Positions 1 to 9,430 of a stretch of 64,000 nt of DNA are shown here, piece after piece. Under the pieces are notes generated by a model, which saw only the letters and a program-made list of their open reading frames with translations, was not told the DNA's origin and did no database searches. A program made the position numbers and the translations under genes. The DNA comes from Paraburkholderia sp. BL21I4N1. GTDB lineage: Bacteria; Pseudomonadota; Gammaproteobacteria; Burkholderiales; Burkholderiaceae. The stretch is taken from NCBI RefSeq assembly GCF_002973525.1, contig NZ_PVEN01000001.1:124001-188000 (forward strand). The letters are read 5' to 3'. How positions within the stretch are numbered: the first letter of the stretch is position 1; the number at the start of each line of letters is the position of its first letter.

Positions 1-1
1 C

Positions 2-349
2 TACCTGCAAGCACTATTCGCGCTGCTGTTCATGCTGCCGATGCTGCTGCGTCTACCGGCCGCCGAAGCCGTGCCGACTCGCGCGAGCGTGCCGCTGATT
101 CTGTATGCGGGCGTGCTAGCGTCGGTCGTGCTGCCGTTCCTGTGGATGCAGGGTGTCAAGCATCTCGGTCCGAATCGCTGCGCGTTGTTCATGAACGTGC
201 TGCCTATCGCGACCGCGTTAATTGCTATTGCGATGCTTGGGGAGACCTTGCATCCATATCACCTGCTCGGCGGCGGGACGGCGCTTGTCGGTGTGATCGT
301 CGCGCAGATGTTCAAGCGGCCTGTAACGGAAGCGGCGGCGCGGCCATGA
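2..349 (+). CDS. DMT-superfamily (EamA) transporter, C-terminal fragment
   Basis: Open from the window edge; only the last 115 residues are present. They form alternating hydrophobic helices, including a segment around LILYAGVLASVVLPFLWM, followed by the short loop GVKHLGPNRCALFMNVLPI and a further helix LIAIAMLGETLHPYHLLGG. That pattern of GPNRAS-like loop and LGE motif is typical of the second EamA repeat in drug/metabolite exporters of the inner membrane. The start lies upstream, so length and substrate cannot be judged. It converges on the DUF3050 gene. Family call is fairly sure; substrate unknown. Confidence 0.8.
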   Translation, partial: YLQALFALLFMLPMLLRLPAAEAVPTRASVPLILYAGVLASVVLPFLWMQGVKHLGPNRCALFMNVLPIATALIAIAMLGETLHPYHLLGGGTALVGVIVAQMFKRPVTEAAARP

Positions 350-469
350 CACAGAGCGTGGAGAGCATCCGCCCGTCGCGCCGGTGCAAAACGGCGAAGC
401 GTCTTGCGCGCGCGTCCGCCTGGCGCGTGGCGAAAACCGTTTGTCATCGCCACGCACCGCCGCACCGCC

Positions 470-1252
470 TCAAACGGCGATCACATCCCGCTGACGGATC
501 AGATGCGCGTGCAGTCCGTCCCACAGACACACGCGCTCGTCGATCGCCGCCAGGCCCGCTTCCAGTGCCTCACGCAATTTGCGCGGATCGCCGCCTGCGG
601 CTTCCGCGATCATTGTGCGGGCGGCGGGACCGTGTTCGCCCGAATCCACCTCGATATGACGATCGAGGTAGTAACTCAGCAGCGGCACGCCGGCGCGATC
701 GATCTTCCAACCGGCGAGCAGCGTGCGGAACATATCCGGAATCACGTTCTCGCGGCCGTAGAAGAAGTTGCCCAGCACCTGATGCGTCGCGCCCTCGTAA
801 CAGGTCGCGAAGGTCGAATTGACGAAGCGGATCACCGGCGCGGGTGCGTCGACCGTGTTCAGCGCGCTTTGCACGCTTGCGCCGTCGGCCAGCAAACCCA
901 TCATCCGTTCGATACGCCCGGTGTTCGCACCGACGTCGCGCATGGCATGCAGATACAGATCGAAGTGACTCATTGGGCCCTTCGGCGTTTCGTCGCATTC
1001 TTCGCCGAGCACGATCTCGTTGATCAGCCGCGCGGCGCTCGCATTGCGCGGTGCGATCCACGGCAGCGTGACGGTCGTGAGATCGGCTTGCAGCCGTTTG
1101 ACGAGCGACATGAAATCCCACACGGCGAACACGTGCCATTCCATGAAGGTCCGCAAACCGTGGAGGGTTTCAATCGCGTGGAAAACCGGGTGATGAGCGA
1201 GCGCCATATGGCGTCGCGCGAGTTGCGCTTCGAGCTGTTCGATGTCGTTCAT
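470..1252 (-). CDS. DUF3050 family protein (heme-oxygenase-like helical fold)
   Basis: 260 residues, the usual size for DUF3050 proteins. The start is placed at [10 protein letters not shown], where a GAGGAT ribosome site sits about nine bases upstream; the frame stays open for another 65 codons, but that extension looks like untranslated leader. The protein is helical, with repeated Trp/His/Glu-rich stretches ([19 protein letters not shown], residues about 37-55; [28 protein letters not shown]) like the four-helix diiron/heme-oxygenase-like fold, whose Glu and His residues often bind a metal. No specific function is known to me. It is the most downstream gene of the large catabolic block, 300 bases after the racemase-like gene, and the palindromes in that gap suggest its own promoter. 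Confidence 0.7.
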   Translation of the reverse strand: MNDIEQLEAQLARRHMALAHHPVFHAIETLHGLRTFMEWHVFAVWDFMSLVKRLQADLTTVTLPWIAPRNASAARLINEIVLGEECDETPKGPMSHFDLYLHAMRDVGANTGRIERMMGLLADGASVQSALNTVDAPAPVIRFVNSTFATCYEGATHQVLGNFFYGRENVIPDMFRTLLAGWKIDRAGVPLLSYYLDRHIEVDSGEHGPAARTMIAEAAGGDPRKLREALEAGLAAIDERVCLWDGLHAHLIRQRDVIAV

Positions 1253-1425
1253 GGTGATCGTTATCCTCGGAATGTCGCTCCGATAGCGGACAAGGGAACG
1301 GCGACAGCGCACACCCGTCGCGGTTGCGGAAGCGGGACGACCGTTCCCATGCCGATTCGGCGCCTGTATTAAGTAAAACGCTTTGGGTTTGAAGCGGGAT
1401 GCGCCGATAAGCGGGCGATATCCCA

Positions 1426-1451
1426 TGACGTGGGTTTTGAAAGCCACGTCA
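1426..1451. repeat. Perfect 8-bp inverted repeat (TGACGTGG-N10-CCACGTCA)
   Basis: The arms TGACGTGG (1426-1433) and CCACGTCA (1444-1451) are exact reverse complements with a 10-base spacer, in the 300-base gap upstream of the DUF3050 gene. There is no T-tract, so it is not a standard terminator. It could be a transcription-factor site or a leader hairpin; function is inference. Confidence 0.5.
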
Positions 1452-1494
1452 CGGAATAAGATAGGCCAGATTTATTATTTAAGAACGCGCAATT

Positions 1495-1506
1495 ACAGAA
1501 TTCTGT
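1495..1506. promoter_or_regulatory. Perfect 12-bp palindrome in the candidate DUF3050 promoter
   Basis: ACAGAATTCTGT is a perfect palindrome in an AT-rich patch (about 1453-1506) that stands out from the GC-rich surroundings. On the minus strand TTCTGT could serve as a -35 element with TAATAA 17 bases downstream as -10, so the palindrome would overlap the -35 of the DUF3050 promoter. Weak to moderate support. Confidence 0.35.
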
Positions 1507-1552
1507 GCGGTCTATGCCTTTTGAATATCGCAAATGGCGATGCCGCACGACC

Positions 1553-2284
1553 CTACGTTACGTCGGTGAACAGGCGTCCCCAACCTGCGAGCGGCGCGGT
1601 ATCGACGTCCAGCATCCGCAGAGCCTTCCAGATGACGGTCGCGACCGTGTCGTAGGCGGGGATGTCGGTGGCCCGTTCAAAAGCGCGTACGAGATGCGCC
1701 GCGTGCAGATTCGTGCAAAAGGTGGTGAGCGCATCGGGTCGCGCGAACGCGGCTTCGCGCATCATGATCGCGAGTTGCGTATCGGACACCTCGGCGAAGC
1801 TGAAATTGTCCTGCAAGCCGAGATGCCGTTCCGCGACGCATTCCATGCCGAGTTTTTCGTAGTTGCGCACGATTCGCTGCTGGACCTCGTCGAGATACGG
1901 CGATACCAGTCCGAAGCGTCGCACGCCGGTGGTCTCGAAGATTTCGTTGAGCGCGAGGACCGAGGTTGTCGCGGGAATCCCGGTCGCTTCGGTAATGTGA
2001 CGGCATAGCGCACGGTCGCGCTCGAATCCCAACCAGCCCGCCGACGTGCCGCTCCAGCCGATTACGTCGACGCGCGCATCGGCCAGTTGATGCGCGGCCG
2101 CCAGAATCCGGCTCGCGTCGAACTGGCCGAGCGCCGGCTCCGACAAGGCGATCTCCGTCACGGTGAAACGCGCGAAGTGCGCGCTGACGTGCGGCAACTC
2201 GCCCAACATCGCGGCGGTGATCGGTTCGAGCGCCGTGTTCGACGACGGCGTCAGTATGCCGAGCCGGATTCGTCTGTTTTGCAT
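1553..2284 (-). CDS. Asp/Glu racemase-superfamily protein, arylmalonate decarboxylase/maleate isomerase-like
   Basis: 243 residues. It has the N-terminal LTPSSNTALEP motif (11-21) of the maleate isomerase/arylmalonate decarboxylase branch, a central GTSAG motif (79-83) and a C-terminal catalytic cysteine at 190 in TTFCTNLHAA, ending in GWGRLF as arylmalonate decarboxylase ends in GYGRLF. Racemases and maleate isomerase use two cysteines; here the N-terminal position holds Gly in SGTS, leaving one active-site cysteine, as in arylmalonate decarboxylase. The reaction may therefore be decarboxylation of an activated carboxylate or a cis-trans isomerisation rather than racemisation. It lies 13 bases after the amidohydrolase gene on the same strand, so it is probably part of the same catabolic operon. 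Family is sure; reaction is inferred. Confidence 0.75.
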   Translation of the reverse strand: MQNRRIRLGILTPSSNTALEPITAAMLGELPHVSAHFARFTVTEIALSEPALGQFDASRILAAAHQLADARVDVIGWSGTSAGWLGFERDRALCRHITEATGIPATTSVLALNEIFETTGVRRFGLVSPYLDEVQQRIVRNYEKLGMECVAERHLGLQDNFSFAEVSDTQLAIMMREAAFARPDALTTFCTNLHAAHLVRAFERATDIPAYDTVATVIWKALRMLDVDTAPLAGWGRLFTDVT

Positions 2285-2297
2285 GGCGGTGGATCGA

Positions 2298-3683
2298 TTA
2301 ATCGGCGAGCAGTTGCTTCACGCCTTCGGCGGCTTCATGGCGAAGCGCGTCGAGATCGAGGCCCGGAATCACGCCGTTGTCCACCACCACACGGCCGTTC
2401 ACCACGTTGTAGCGTACGCGCGCCGGCTCGCCGGCGGTCACGGGTGCCACCGCCAGATCGTGAAAGCCGTTGAAGCGCAGATCGCTGATGTCGTAGAGCA
2501 CGAAGTCCGCCGCCTTGCCCACTTCGAGCGTACCGACCGCGTCGAGGCCGAGCACGCCCGCACCGCCCGCGCTGCCCCACTGGATCGTTTCCTCGACGGT
2601 GGTCGCCGCCGCGCCTTGGGCCGCGCGATGCACGAGCCAGGCGAAATGCGCTTCGTTGGTCATGCTGCCGGATTCGTTCGACGCCACGCCATCCACGGCC
2701 AGCGACATCGGCACACCGGCCGCGGCCATTTGCGGCGCGGGGGCAATGCCGCTGCCGAGCCGCGCATTGCTCACCGGGCAATGCGAACAACCGCTGCCGG
2801 TTTCCGCGAGCAGGGCGATTTCGCTCGGCTGCAGATGCACGAGATGCGCGAACCACACATCGGGGCCGAGCCATTCGTGGTCGGCGACGAACTCGACCGG
2901 CAGCTGGTTGAAGCGCTCCTTGCAGAAATCGACATAGCGGGTCGTTTCCGATAGATGCGTGTGCAACCTCAGGCCCATCCGACGAGCCGCCCGCGCGACT
3001 TCCGGCAGCAACTCGGGCGGCAGCGAGAAGGTCGGCGTGGTGGGCGCGACGACGACGCGACACATCGACGCATCGCCTGCATCGTGATAGCGCGCCTTCA
3101 GACGTTCGATGTCGGCCAGCATCTGATCGAGCGTCTCAGGTTTGAGCGCGAGTTTGGAGAACCCGGGGTGATCGCCCGCCGCCTGCAAAGCGCCACCGCG
3201 GCACAACACGAAGCGCATGCCGAACGACGCCGCTTCGTCGAACAACAGGTCGCCGGTTTCGGTGCTGCCTTCCGCGTGATAGAGGTAGTGGTGGTCGGCG
3301 CAGGTCGTGACGCCGGAGAGCAGCAGTTCAGCCATGCCCAGACGCGCGGCGACGCGCGCCAGATCCGGCGTGAAACGCGCGAGGCGTGGATACGGCACGG
3401 CGGCGAGCCACTCTTGCAAGTCCGCATTGATGCCGGACGGCACCGCCTTCAGCAGATTCTGGAACAGATGGTGGTGAGTATTCACCCAGCCCGGATAGAC
3501 GACGCAGGAGCGGGCGTCGATCACGCGTTCGTCGGCGCGGGGGACGAGATTCGGCGCGATGGTTTCGATCCGTCCGTTGCGGATTCGCAGATCGACCTGA
3601 CCCAGCCGCGCGCGGTCTGCGCTCATGCCGCTCATTACGGCGACGGGGTTCTTGATCAGCAACGCTTCAGTTTGCATGCTCAC
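2298..3683 (-). CDS. Amidohydrolase, 8-oxoguanine/cytosine-type deaminase-like
   Basis: 461 residues, full length for the TrzN/8-oxoguanine-deaminase branch of the amidohydrolase superfamily. Metal and catalytic residues are visible in order: HxH in VNTHHHLFQ (H70, H72), HTHLSE (241-246, with the catalytic Glu), a His in WFAH (H280) and Asp in LAVDG (D331). The C-terminal stretch VGTLEVGKAADFVLYD is the usual composite beta domain. Such enzymes hydrolytically deaminate a purine, pterin or triazine ring in the cytosol. The gene next upstream in the transcript is an NCS2 nucleobase permease, which supports a nucleobase-like substrate. The exact substrate (8-oxoguanine, isoxanthopterin or another) cannot be read from the sequence. 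Confidence 0.8.
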   Translation of the reverse strand: MSMQTEALLIKNPVAVMSGMSADRARLGQVDLRIRNGRIETIAPNLVPRADERVIDARSCVVYPGWVNTHHHLFQNLLKAVPSGINADLQEWLAAVPYPRLARFTPDLARVAARLGMAELLLSGVTTCADHHYLYHAEGSTETGDLLFDEAASFGMRFVLCRGGALQAAGDHPGFSKLALKPETLDQMLADIERLKARYHDAGDASMCRVVVAPTTPTFSLPPELLPEVARAARRMGLRLHTHLSETTRYVDFCKERFNQLPVEFVADHEWLGPDVWFAHLVHLQPSEIALLAETGSGCSHCPVSNARLGSGIAPAPQMAAAGVPMSLAVDGVASNESGSMTNEAHFAWLVHRAAQGAAATTVEETIQWGSAGGAGVLGLDAVGTLEVGKAADFVLYDISDLRFNGFHDLAVAPVTAGEPARVRYNVVNGRVVVDNGVIPGLDLDALRHEAAEGVKQLLAD

Positions 3684-3772
3684 GATTCAATGTCCTTTCA
3701 GTTGCCGCGTAGCGGTCGCACGCTCTGTGCCGCGTATGAAACCGTCGCGTGCGCCGCATGGAGGTCGACCGC

Positions 3773-5113
3773 CTATTCGCGGACCAGGTTGTGGGCGGGC
3801 ACGACTTCTTCTTCATGCGCGCCGTTGAGCACCGCGTTCAGAACGACAGAGACGAGACACGCCAGTACCACGCCGCTGTGCAGGAACGGTTGTGTCCAGT
3901 CGGGCATGTGCTTGAAGACTTGCGGCGCCATGACTGGGATCAGCGCGGTGGCGATCGTGAAACCGACGATCAGCACGTTGTAGCGATTGCGTTCGAAATC
4001 CACCTTCGCCAGCGTCTGCACGCCGGCCGCGACCACCACACCGAACATCGCGATACCGGCGCCGCCGAGCGCCGCGGATGGCGTGGACGCCACCACCGCG
4101 CCGATCTTCGGCACCAGCGCCACCACGCACATCAGCAGGCCGCTGATCGCCACCACCCAGCGGCTGCGCACGCCCGTCAGAATGACGAGGCCGACGTTCT
4201 CCATGAACGCGATGAATGGAAACGCCGCGAACATGCCGGCAATTGCGCTCGCCAGACCGTTGGCGCGCATGCCTCGCACGACGTCGTCTTCACTGACTTC
4301 CTTGTCGACGATATCGCCGATCGCGACGAACAGGCCCATGGATTCAACCATCTGCACGACCATGACGACGATCATCGTCAACACCGGCACAAGCGAGAAC
4401 ACGGGCGTGCCGAAGTGAAACGGCAGCGGCATCGTGAACCACGGCGCGGCCCCCACGCTCGCGAAGTTGCCCATGCCGAGCGAACACGCCAGAATGCCGC
4501 CCGCGATCAAGCCGATCAGTACCGAGAGATTGCGCAGGAACGGACCGGCAAAGCGGTTGATCGCCAGAATCACGATCGCGACGAACAGCGTGACGCTGAG
4601 AAAGGGCAATGCGCCGAATTGCTGCTGCGCGGCCTCGCCGCCGCCCGCCCATTGGTATGCGACGGGGAACAACTGCAAGCCGATCACGGTGACGATGCAG
4701 CCTGTCACCACGGGCGGGAAAAATCGTCGTAAGCGTCCTACCAACGGCGCGGCGAACATCGTGAACAGACCCGCGCCGATCACCGCGCCGCAGACGCCGG
4801 CAAAGCCGACGCCGGGACTTGTGCCGATCGCGATCACCGGCCCGACGCTGCTGAACGCGACACCCTGCAGAATCGGCAGACGCACGCCGAACTTCCAGAA
4901 GCCGACGGTTTGCAGAACTGTCGAGATGCCGGAGCAAAACAGGGCCGTGCTGATCAGCACGGTCGTGTCGGCCGGCGACATTTTCAATGCCGACGCAACG
5001 ATCAGCGGCACCGCAATGGCGCCGATATAAGCCACCAGCATGTGCTGCAAACCCAGCGTGATCATCTGACGTTTCGGCAATATCCGATCGACGGGGTGTA
5101 GGGCGGTGTTCAT
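3773..5113 (-). CDS. NCS2-family nucleobase (xanthine/urate-type) permease
   Basis: 446 residues from the start at MNTALHPVDRILPKRQM; the frame is open 46 codons further upstream but that part is polar and unlike the family. The opening GLQHMLVAYIGAIAVPLIVASAL, the QGVAFSSVGP motif and the signature VESMGLFVAIGDIVDKEVSEDDVVRGMRANGLASAIAGMF region identify the nucleobase:cation symporter-2 family; about a dozen membrane helices can be seen. It should import a purine or related ring with protons or sodium. It sits between the CobW-type GTPase and the deaminase on the same strand, the natural place for the uptake step of the block. Confidence 0.88.
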   Translation of the reverse strand: MNTALHPVDRILPKRQMITLGLQHMLVAYIGAIAVPLIVASALKMSPADTTVLISTALFCSGISTVLQTVGFWKFGVRLPILQGVAFSSVGPVIAIGTSPGVGFAGVCGAVIGAGLFTMFAAPLVGRLRRFFPPVVTGCIVTVIGLQLFPVAYQWAGGGEAAQQQFGALPFLSVTLFVAIVILAINRFAGPFLRNLSVLIGLIAGGILACSLGMGNFASVGAAPWFTMPLPFHFGTPVFSLVPVLTMIVVMVVQMVESMGLFVAIGDIVDKEVSEDDVVRGMRANGLASAIAGMFAAFPFIAFMENVGLVILTGVRSRWVVAISGLLMCVVALVPKIGAVVASTPSAALGGAGIAMFGVVVAAGVQTLAKVDFERNRYNVLIVGFTIATALIPVMAPQVFKHMPDWTQPFLHSGVVLACLVSVVLNAVLNGAHEEEVVPAHNLVRE

Positions 5114-5228
5114 GGCGTGTCTCCCATGCAAGAGGGTTGCTGCGATTGTGGTTGTCGATCGGCGCGCGAGGTCGTGCCGCACGGCGCTGGCCGTGCAGTC
5201 CTGATTCGCACGTCGGTCGGGACTCCCG

Positions 5229-6365
<1,137 letters not shown>

Positions 6366-6405
6366 GGCTCTTCTCCGTTTCGTCGTTCGTGCTGCGGTTC
6401 GGCTA

Positions 6406-7008
6406 TCAGGCGGGTTGCGGTGCGGGTGCGTTCGCGGGTGTGTCAGTTTCTCGCCAGCGTTTGACGGTGCCCGCTTCAAGACCGAACAGATCCAGCACAC
6501 GGCCTAGCGTGTGGTCGATCATCTGGTCGAGCGAAGCCGGGCGCGCGTAAAACGCCGGCACGGGTGGCGCGACGATCGCGCCCATTTCGGTGACGGCGGT
6601 CATGTTGCGCAGATGGGCCAGCGTGTACGGCGTCTCGCGCGCCAGCAGCACGAGTGGACGACGTTCCTTCAAGGTGACGTCGGCGGCGCGTGAAATCAGT
6701 GTCGACGACATACCGCTGGCGATTTCGGCGAGCGTCTTCATCGAACACGGCGCGACGATCATGCCCATCGAGCGGAATGACCCGCTGGAAATGGCCGCGG
6801 CCATGTCGTCGCAACGATAGGTAACGCTGGCAAGTGCGCTCACGTCGGCGAGCTTGTAGTCGGTTTCGTGTGTCATCGTGAGTAACGCGCTGCGCGAGAC
6901 TGTCAGGTGCGTTTCGATGTCGAGTTCACGGAGCAATTGCAGTAGACGCACGCCGTAGATAAACCCGGAGGCGCCGCTGATGCCGACTACCAGTCGCCGC
7001 GTGCTCAT
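6406..7008 (-). CDS. ubiX: UbiX family flavin prenyltransferase
   Basis: 200 residues, standard UbiX length. The start at [15 protein letters not shown] shares four bases (ATGA) with the stop of the UbiD-family gene, indicating translational coupling. The glycine-rich [16 protein letters not shown], the [20 protein letters not shown] segment and [19 protein letters not shown] are all hallmarks. UbiX joins dimethylallyl phosphate to reduced FMN to make prenylated FMN, the cofactor of UbiD enzymes. A coupled copy beside a non-housekeeping UbiD homologue points to a dedicated cofactor supply for this catabolic decarboxylase. Confidence 0.93.
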   Translation of the reverse strand: MSTRRLVVGISGASGFIYGVRLLQLLRELDIETHLTVSRSALLTMTHETDYKLADVSALASVTYRCDDMAAAISSGSFRSMGMIVAPCSMKTLAEIASGMSSTLISRAADVTLKERRPLVLLARETPYTLAHLRNMTAVTEMGAIVAPPVPAFYARPASLDQMIDHTLGRVLDLFGLEAGTVKRWRETDTPANAPAPQPA

Positions 7009-8399
7009 CGTTGTGCTCCGGCGGCGCGGGCCAGCAATTCCACTCCGCGTTGCGACGCGTGTTGGCTGATCTGCGCGCGAATGCCGTCGAAGTGCGAGCC
7101 GCGAGTCGCGTCGATCCCCATGCGTGACGTCGTGCCCGCCGCCGACGACGAAGGGTCGAGCGGACTGCCCGGCAAGCCGTCGACGATAAACACGTCCTGG
7201 TGCGGCTGGAAATGCGTCGCGATGGCCCACAGCACTTGCGAGTCGTTGGTGATGTCGATATCGCTGTCCACCGCCACGACGTTTTTCAGGTACGGGTCCC
7301 AGCCGAGCAACGCGAGCATGATCTGGCGCGCTTCGCCGTCGCGTGTCTGATTCAGTGCGACGTAGCAGTGGAAGTGCGTGCCTGAATTCGGGTAGTGCAG
7401 CGCAGTGACGGACGGAAAACGTGCCTTCAGCTTTTCGCTCATTTCCGCTTCGCGGGGCAGACGGGCAAGCGTCAGATGCTCGGCGTAGGGACCGCCGACT
7501 ACGTCGATGAGCCACGCGCCGTTGCGTCTCATCATCGTGTCGACGCGCAGTACGTTGTTGGTCGAGCGATCCGACGAATAGCCGGTGAATTCGCCGAACG
7601 GCCCTTCTTCGGCATGCGCATCCGGATCGATCGTGCCTTCCAGCACGAACTCGGCCGATGCGGGCACGCCAATGCCGTAGCGCGGCGTGCGCACCAGCTC
7701 CAGCGGTGCGCCGAACAGACCACCTGCAATGGCACGCTCATCCGTGCCGAACGGTACGCGCGCGGCGGCGGCCAGCATGAACAACGGATGCGCGCCAATC
7801 ACCATCGCCACCTTCAACGTGTCGCCGCGTGCTTTGGCGGTTTGCAACATGCGCCAGAGGTGGCCACGCGAATGCAGGCTGGTGGCGAGTGCATTGCGCG
7901 CGTGCCGCATCGACCGGTGATAGCTGAGATTGGCAACCCCCGTTACCGGGTCTTCGGCGACGATCACCGCGTTGGTGATGTACGGACCACGGTCGGTGTC
8001 GAAGTGGCGGATCATGGGCAGTTGGTCGAGATCGACGGCGTCGCCTTCCATGACCTGATCGAGAACGGGACCGCTGGCAACATACACCGGCGCAATCGGC
8101 GCATTCGCACGCTGCTGATACGCGTCGAACAAACCCGATGCGTCGACATCGAATAGCCGTCCAATGCGAGTGCGTGAGGCGAAGAAATTGGTGACCAGCG
8201 GCGTTGCGATGCCGTCGACGTGCTCGCAGACCAGCATCGGATGCTGTCCGCGTGCCGCGAGCTCTGCGACGACGGCGGTTACGTCCTGATCGGCGGAAAG
8301 CGGTTGTGAGAGCGTCAATACATCGTCGGGATAGTGCTCGCGATACGCATGCGCAAAGCGATGAACATCCTGCGTGGCGCGGAAGAGGTTATCCGCCAT
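7005..8399 (-). CDS. UbiD-family prenylated-FMN-dependent (de)carboxylase
   Basis: 464 residues. The catalytic set of the family is visible: an Arg in NLSYHRSMRH (R162) and the Glu pair of EEGPFGEFTGY (E265 and E270, five apart as in Fdc1 E277/E282). The phosphate/metal-binding regions around ITNAVIVAEDP and AAAARVPFG are also present. Enzymes of this family reversibly decarboxylate aromatic, heteroaromatic or alpha,beta-unsaturated acids. It overlaps ubiX by four bases and follows the two amidohydrolase genes at a gap of about 100 bases. Its role with a permease and a ring deaminase suggests a heteroaromatic carboxylate substrate, not ubiquinone synthesis; the substrate is not known. Confidence 0.9.
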   Translation of the reverse strand: MADNLFRATQDVHRFAHAYREHYPDDVLTLSQPLSADQDVTAVVAELAARGQHPMLVCEHVDGIATPLVTNFFASRTRIGRLFDVDASGLFDAYQQRANAPIAPVYVASGPVLDQVMEGDAVDLDQLPMIRHFDTDRGPYITNAVIVAEDPVTGVANLSYHRSMRHARNALATSLHSRGHLWRMLQTAKARGDTLKVAMVIGAHPLFMLAAAARVPFGTDERAIAGGLFGAPLELVRTPRYGIGVPASAEFVLEGTIDPDAHAEEGPFGEFTGYSSDRSTNNVLRVDTMMRRNGAWLIDVVGGPYAEHLTLARLPREAEMSEKLKARFPSVTALHYPNSGTHFHCYVALNQTRDGEARQIMLALLGWDPYLKNVVAVDSDIDITNDSQVLWAIATHFQPHQDVFIVDGLPGSPLDPSSSAAGTTSRMGIDATRGSHFDGIRAQISQHASQRGVELLARAAGAQR

Positions 8400-8503
8400 A
8401 GTGAACTCCGTCCAAAGCGAAAGCCAAAACTAAAGCGATAACGAAAGCGGTGTGTGAGGCGGGCGCGGCACATACCGCGCCCGCCTCACAGCGTCGACGA
8501 GCC

Positions 8504-9430
8504 TTAAGCCGGCTGCGTGACGTCGGTCACATAGGTCGCTTTCAAACGTTTCTCCGCTTCCGCGAGATCCTTCGGCGGCTTGGTCGGTTCGATGCCGACC
8601 AGACGGGCGATGTTGTTGCCCATGTAGTCTTCGAGACCGTCTTCATCCAGATTCATGCCTTGCGGCGCGGGACCGCACAGCATTTCCAGTTCGCGCAGCC
8701 ACATGCCCGGCTCGTTGGGGGGCGAGTCCGTACCGAACACGATCTTGTTACGCGGCAACTCGCGCGCGAATTCGACGATGCGCGACTGATAGCACCAGCC
8801 GGATTCGCAATACACGTTCGGCGTATCCATCGCCATCCAGAAGGCTTCGAAGGAATAGTTGCCGCCCGTCTGAATCCCGAAGTGACCGATGATGAAATTC
8901 ACCATCGGGAATTCGCGGATGATGGGATAGAACTGCGTCGGAATCGTGTACGGTCCGTCGCCGGTATGAATCAGCACCACCACGCCGAGCTCCGCGCACT
9001 TCTTCATGGCCGGACGCAACCAGTCGAGCGCGCGATCCGGCCGGTAGCCGTGCATGTTCGCGTGCAGCTTGAGCATCTTGAAGCCGTATTCCTTCACGTG
9101 GAATTCGAGTTCGGCCGCGCCGTTTTCCGGACCCCACCGCGGGTTGTAAGTGAAGTTGCCGATAAAGCGATCCGGGTACTTCTGCGTGAGTTCGGCGATA
9201 TACGACATGTAGTCGCGAATGCCTTCGCGGCCGCGCCGATTGCCGTCTCGATAGCCGGTGTTGCCCGGCGGCGGCTGAATGAAACCCATGTCGATACGGC
9301 GCGGCTTGCCGTTGATGATGTACGGACCGTCCATCATCTTCAGCAGACGTTCGCCGGTGAATGGCTCGCCGGTATGGCGCCACGCTTCGTCCACGAGATT
9401 GGTGGGGTGCAGATGGGTATCGATAATCAT
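8504..9430 (-). CDS. ACMSD-type amidohydrolase (metal-binding paralogue)
   Basis: 308 residues, amidohydrolase-2 (ACMSD/gamma-resorcylate decarboxylase-like) TIM barrel. All expected metal positions are present: HxH at the start (MIIDTHLH: H6, H8), H155 in LIHTGDG, H183 in GHFG and D235 in FGTDSPPNEPG. Members are zinc or manganese decarboxylases or ring hydrolases acting in the cytosol. Its start shares one base with the stop of the preceding gene (TGATG), so the two paralogues are translationally coupled. By eye they are more than half identical, arguing for a tandem duplication. Substrate not known; close linkage to UbiD/UbiX suggests a second decarboxylation or ring opening in one pathway. 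Confidence 0.85.
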   Translation of the reverse strand: MIIDTHLHPTNLVDEAWRHTGEPFTGERLLKMMDGPYIINGKPRRIDMGFIQPPPGNTGYRDGNRRGREGIRDYMSYIAELTQKYPDRFIGNFTYNPRWGPENGAAELEFHVKEYGFKMLKLHANMHGYRPDRALDWLRPAMKKCAELGVVVLIHTGDGPYTIPTQFYPIIREFPMVNFIIGHFGIQTGGNYSFEAFWMAMDTPNVYCESGWCYQSRIVEFARELPRNKIVFGTDSPPNEPGMWLRELEMLCGPAPQGMNLDEDGLEDYMGNNIARLVGIEPTKPPKDLAEAEKRLKATYVTDVTQPA

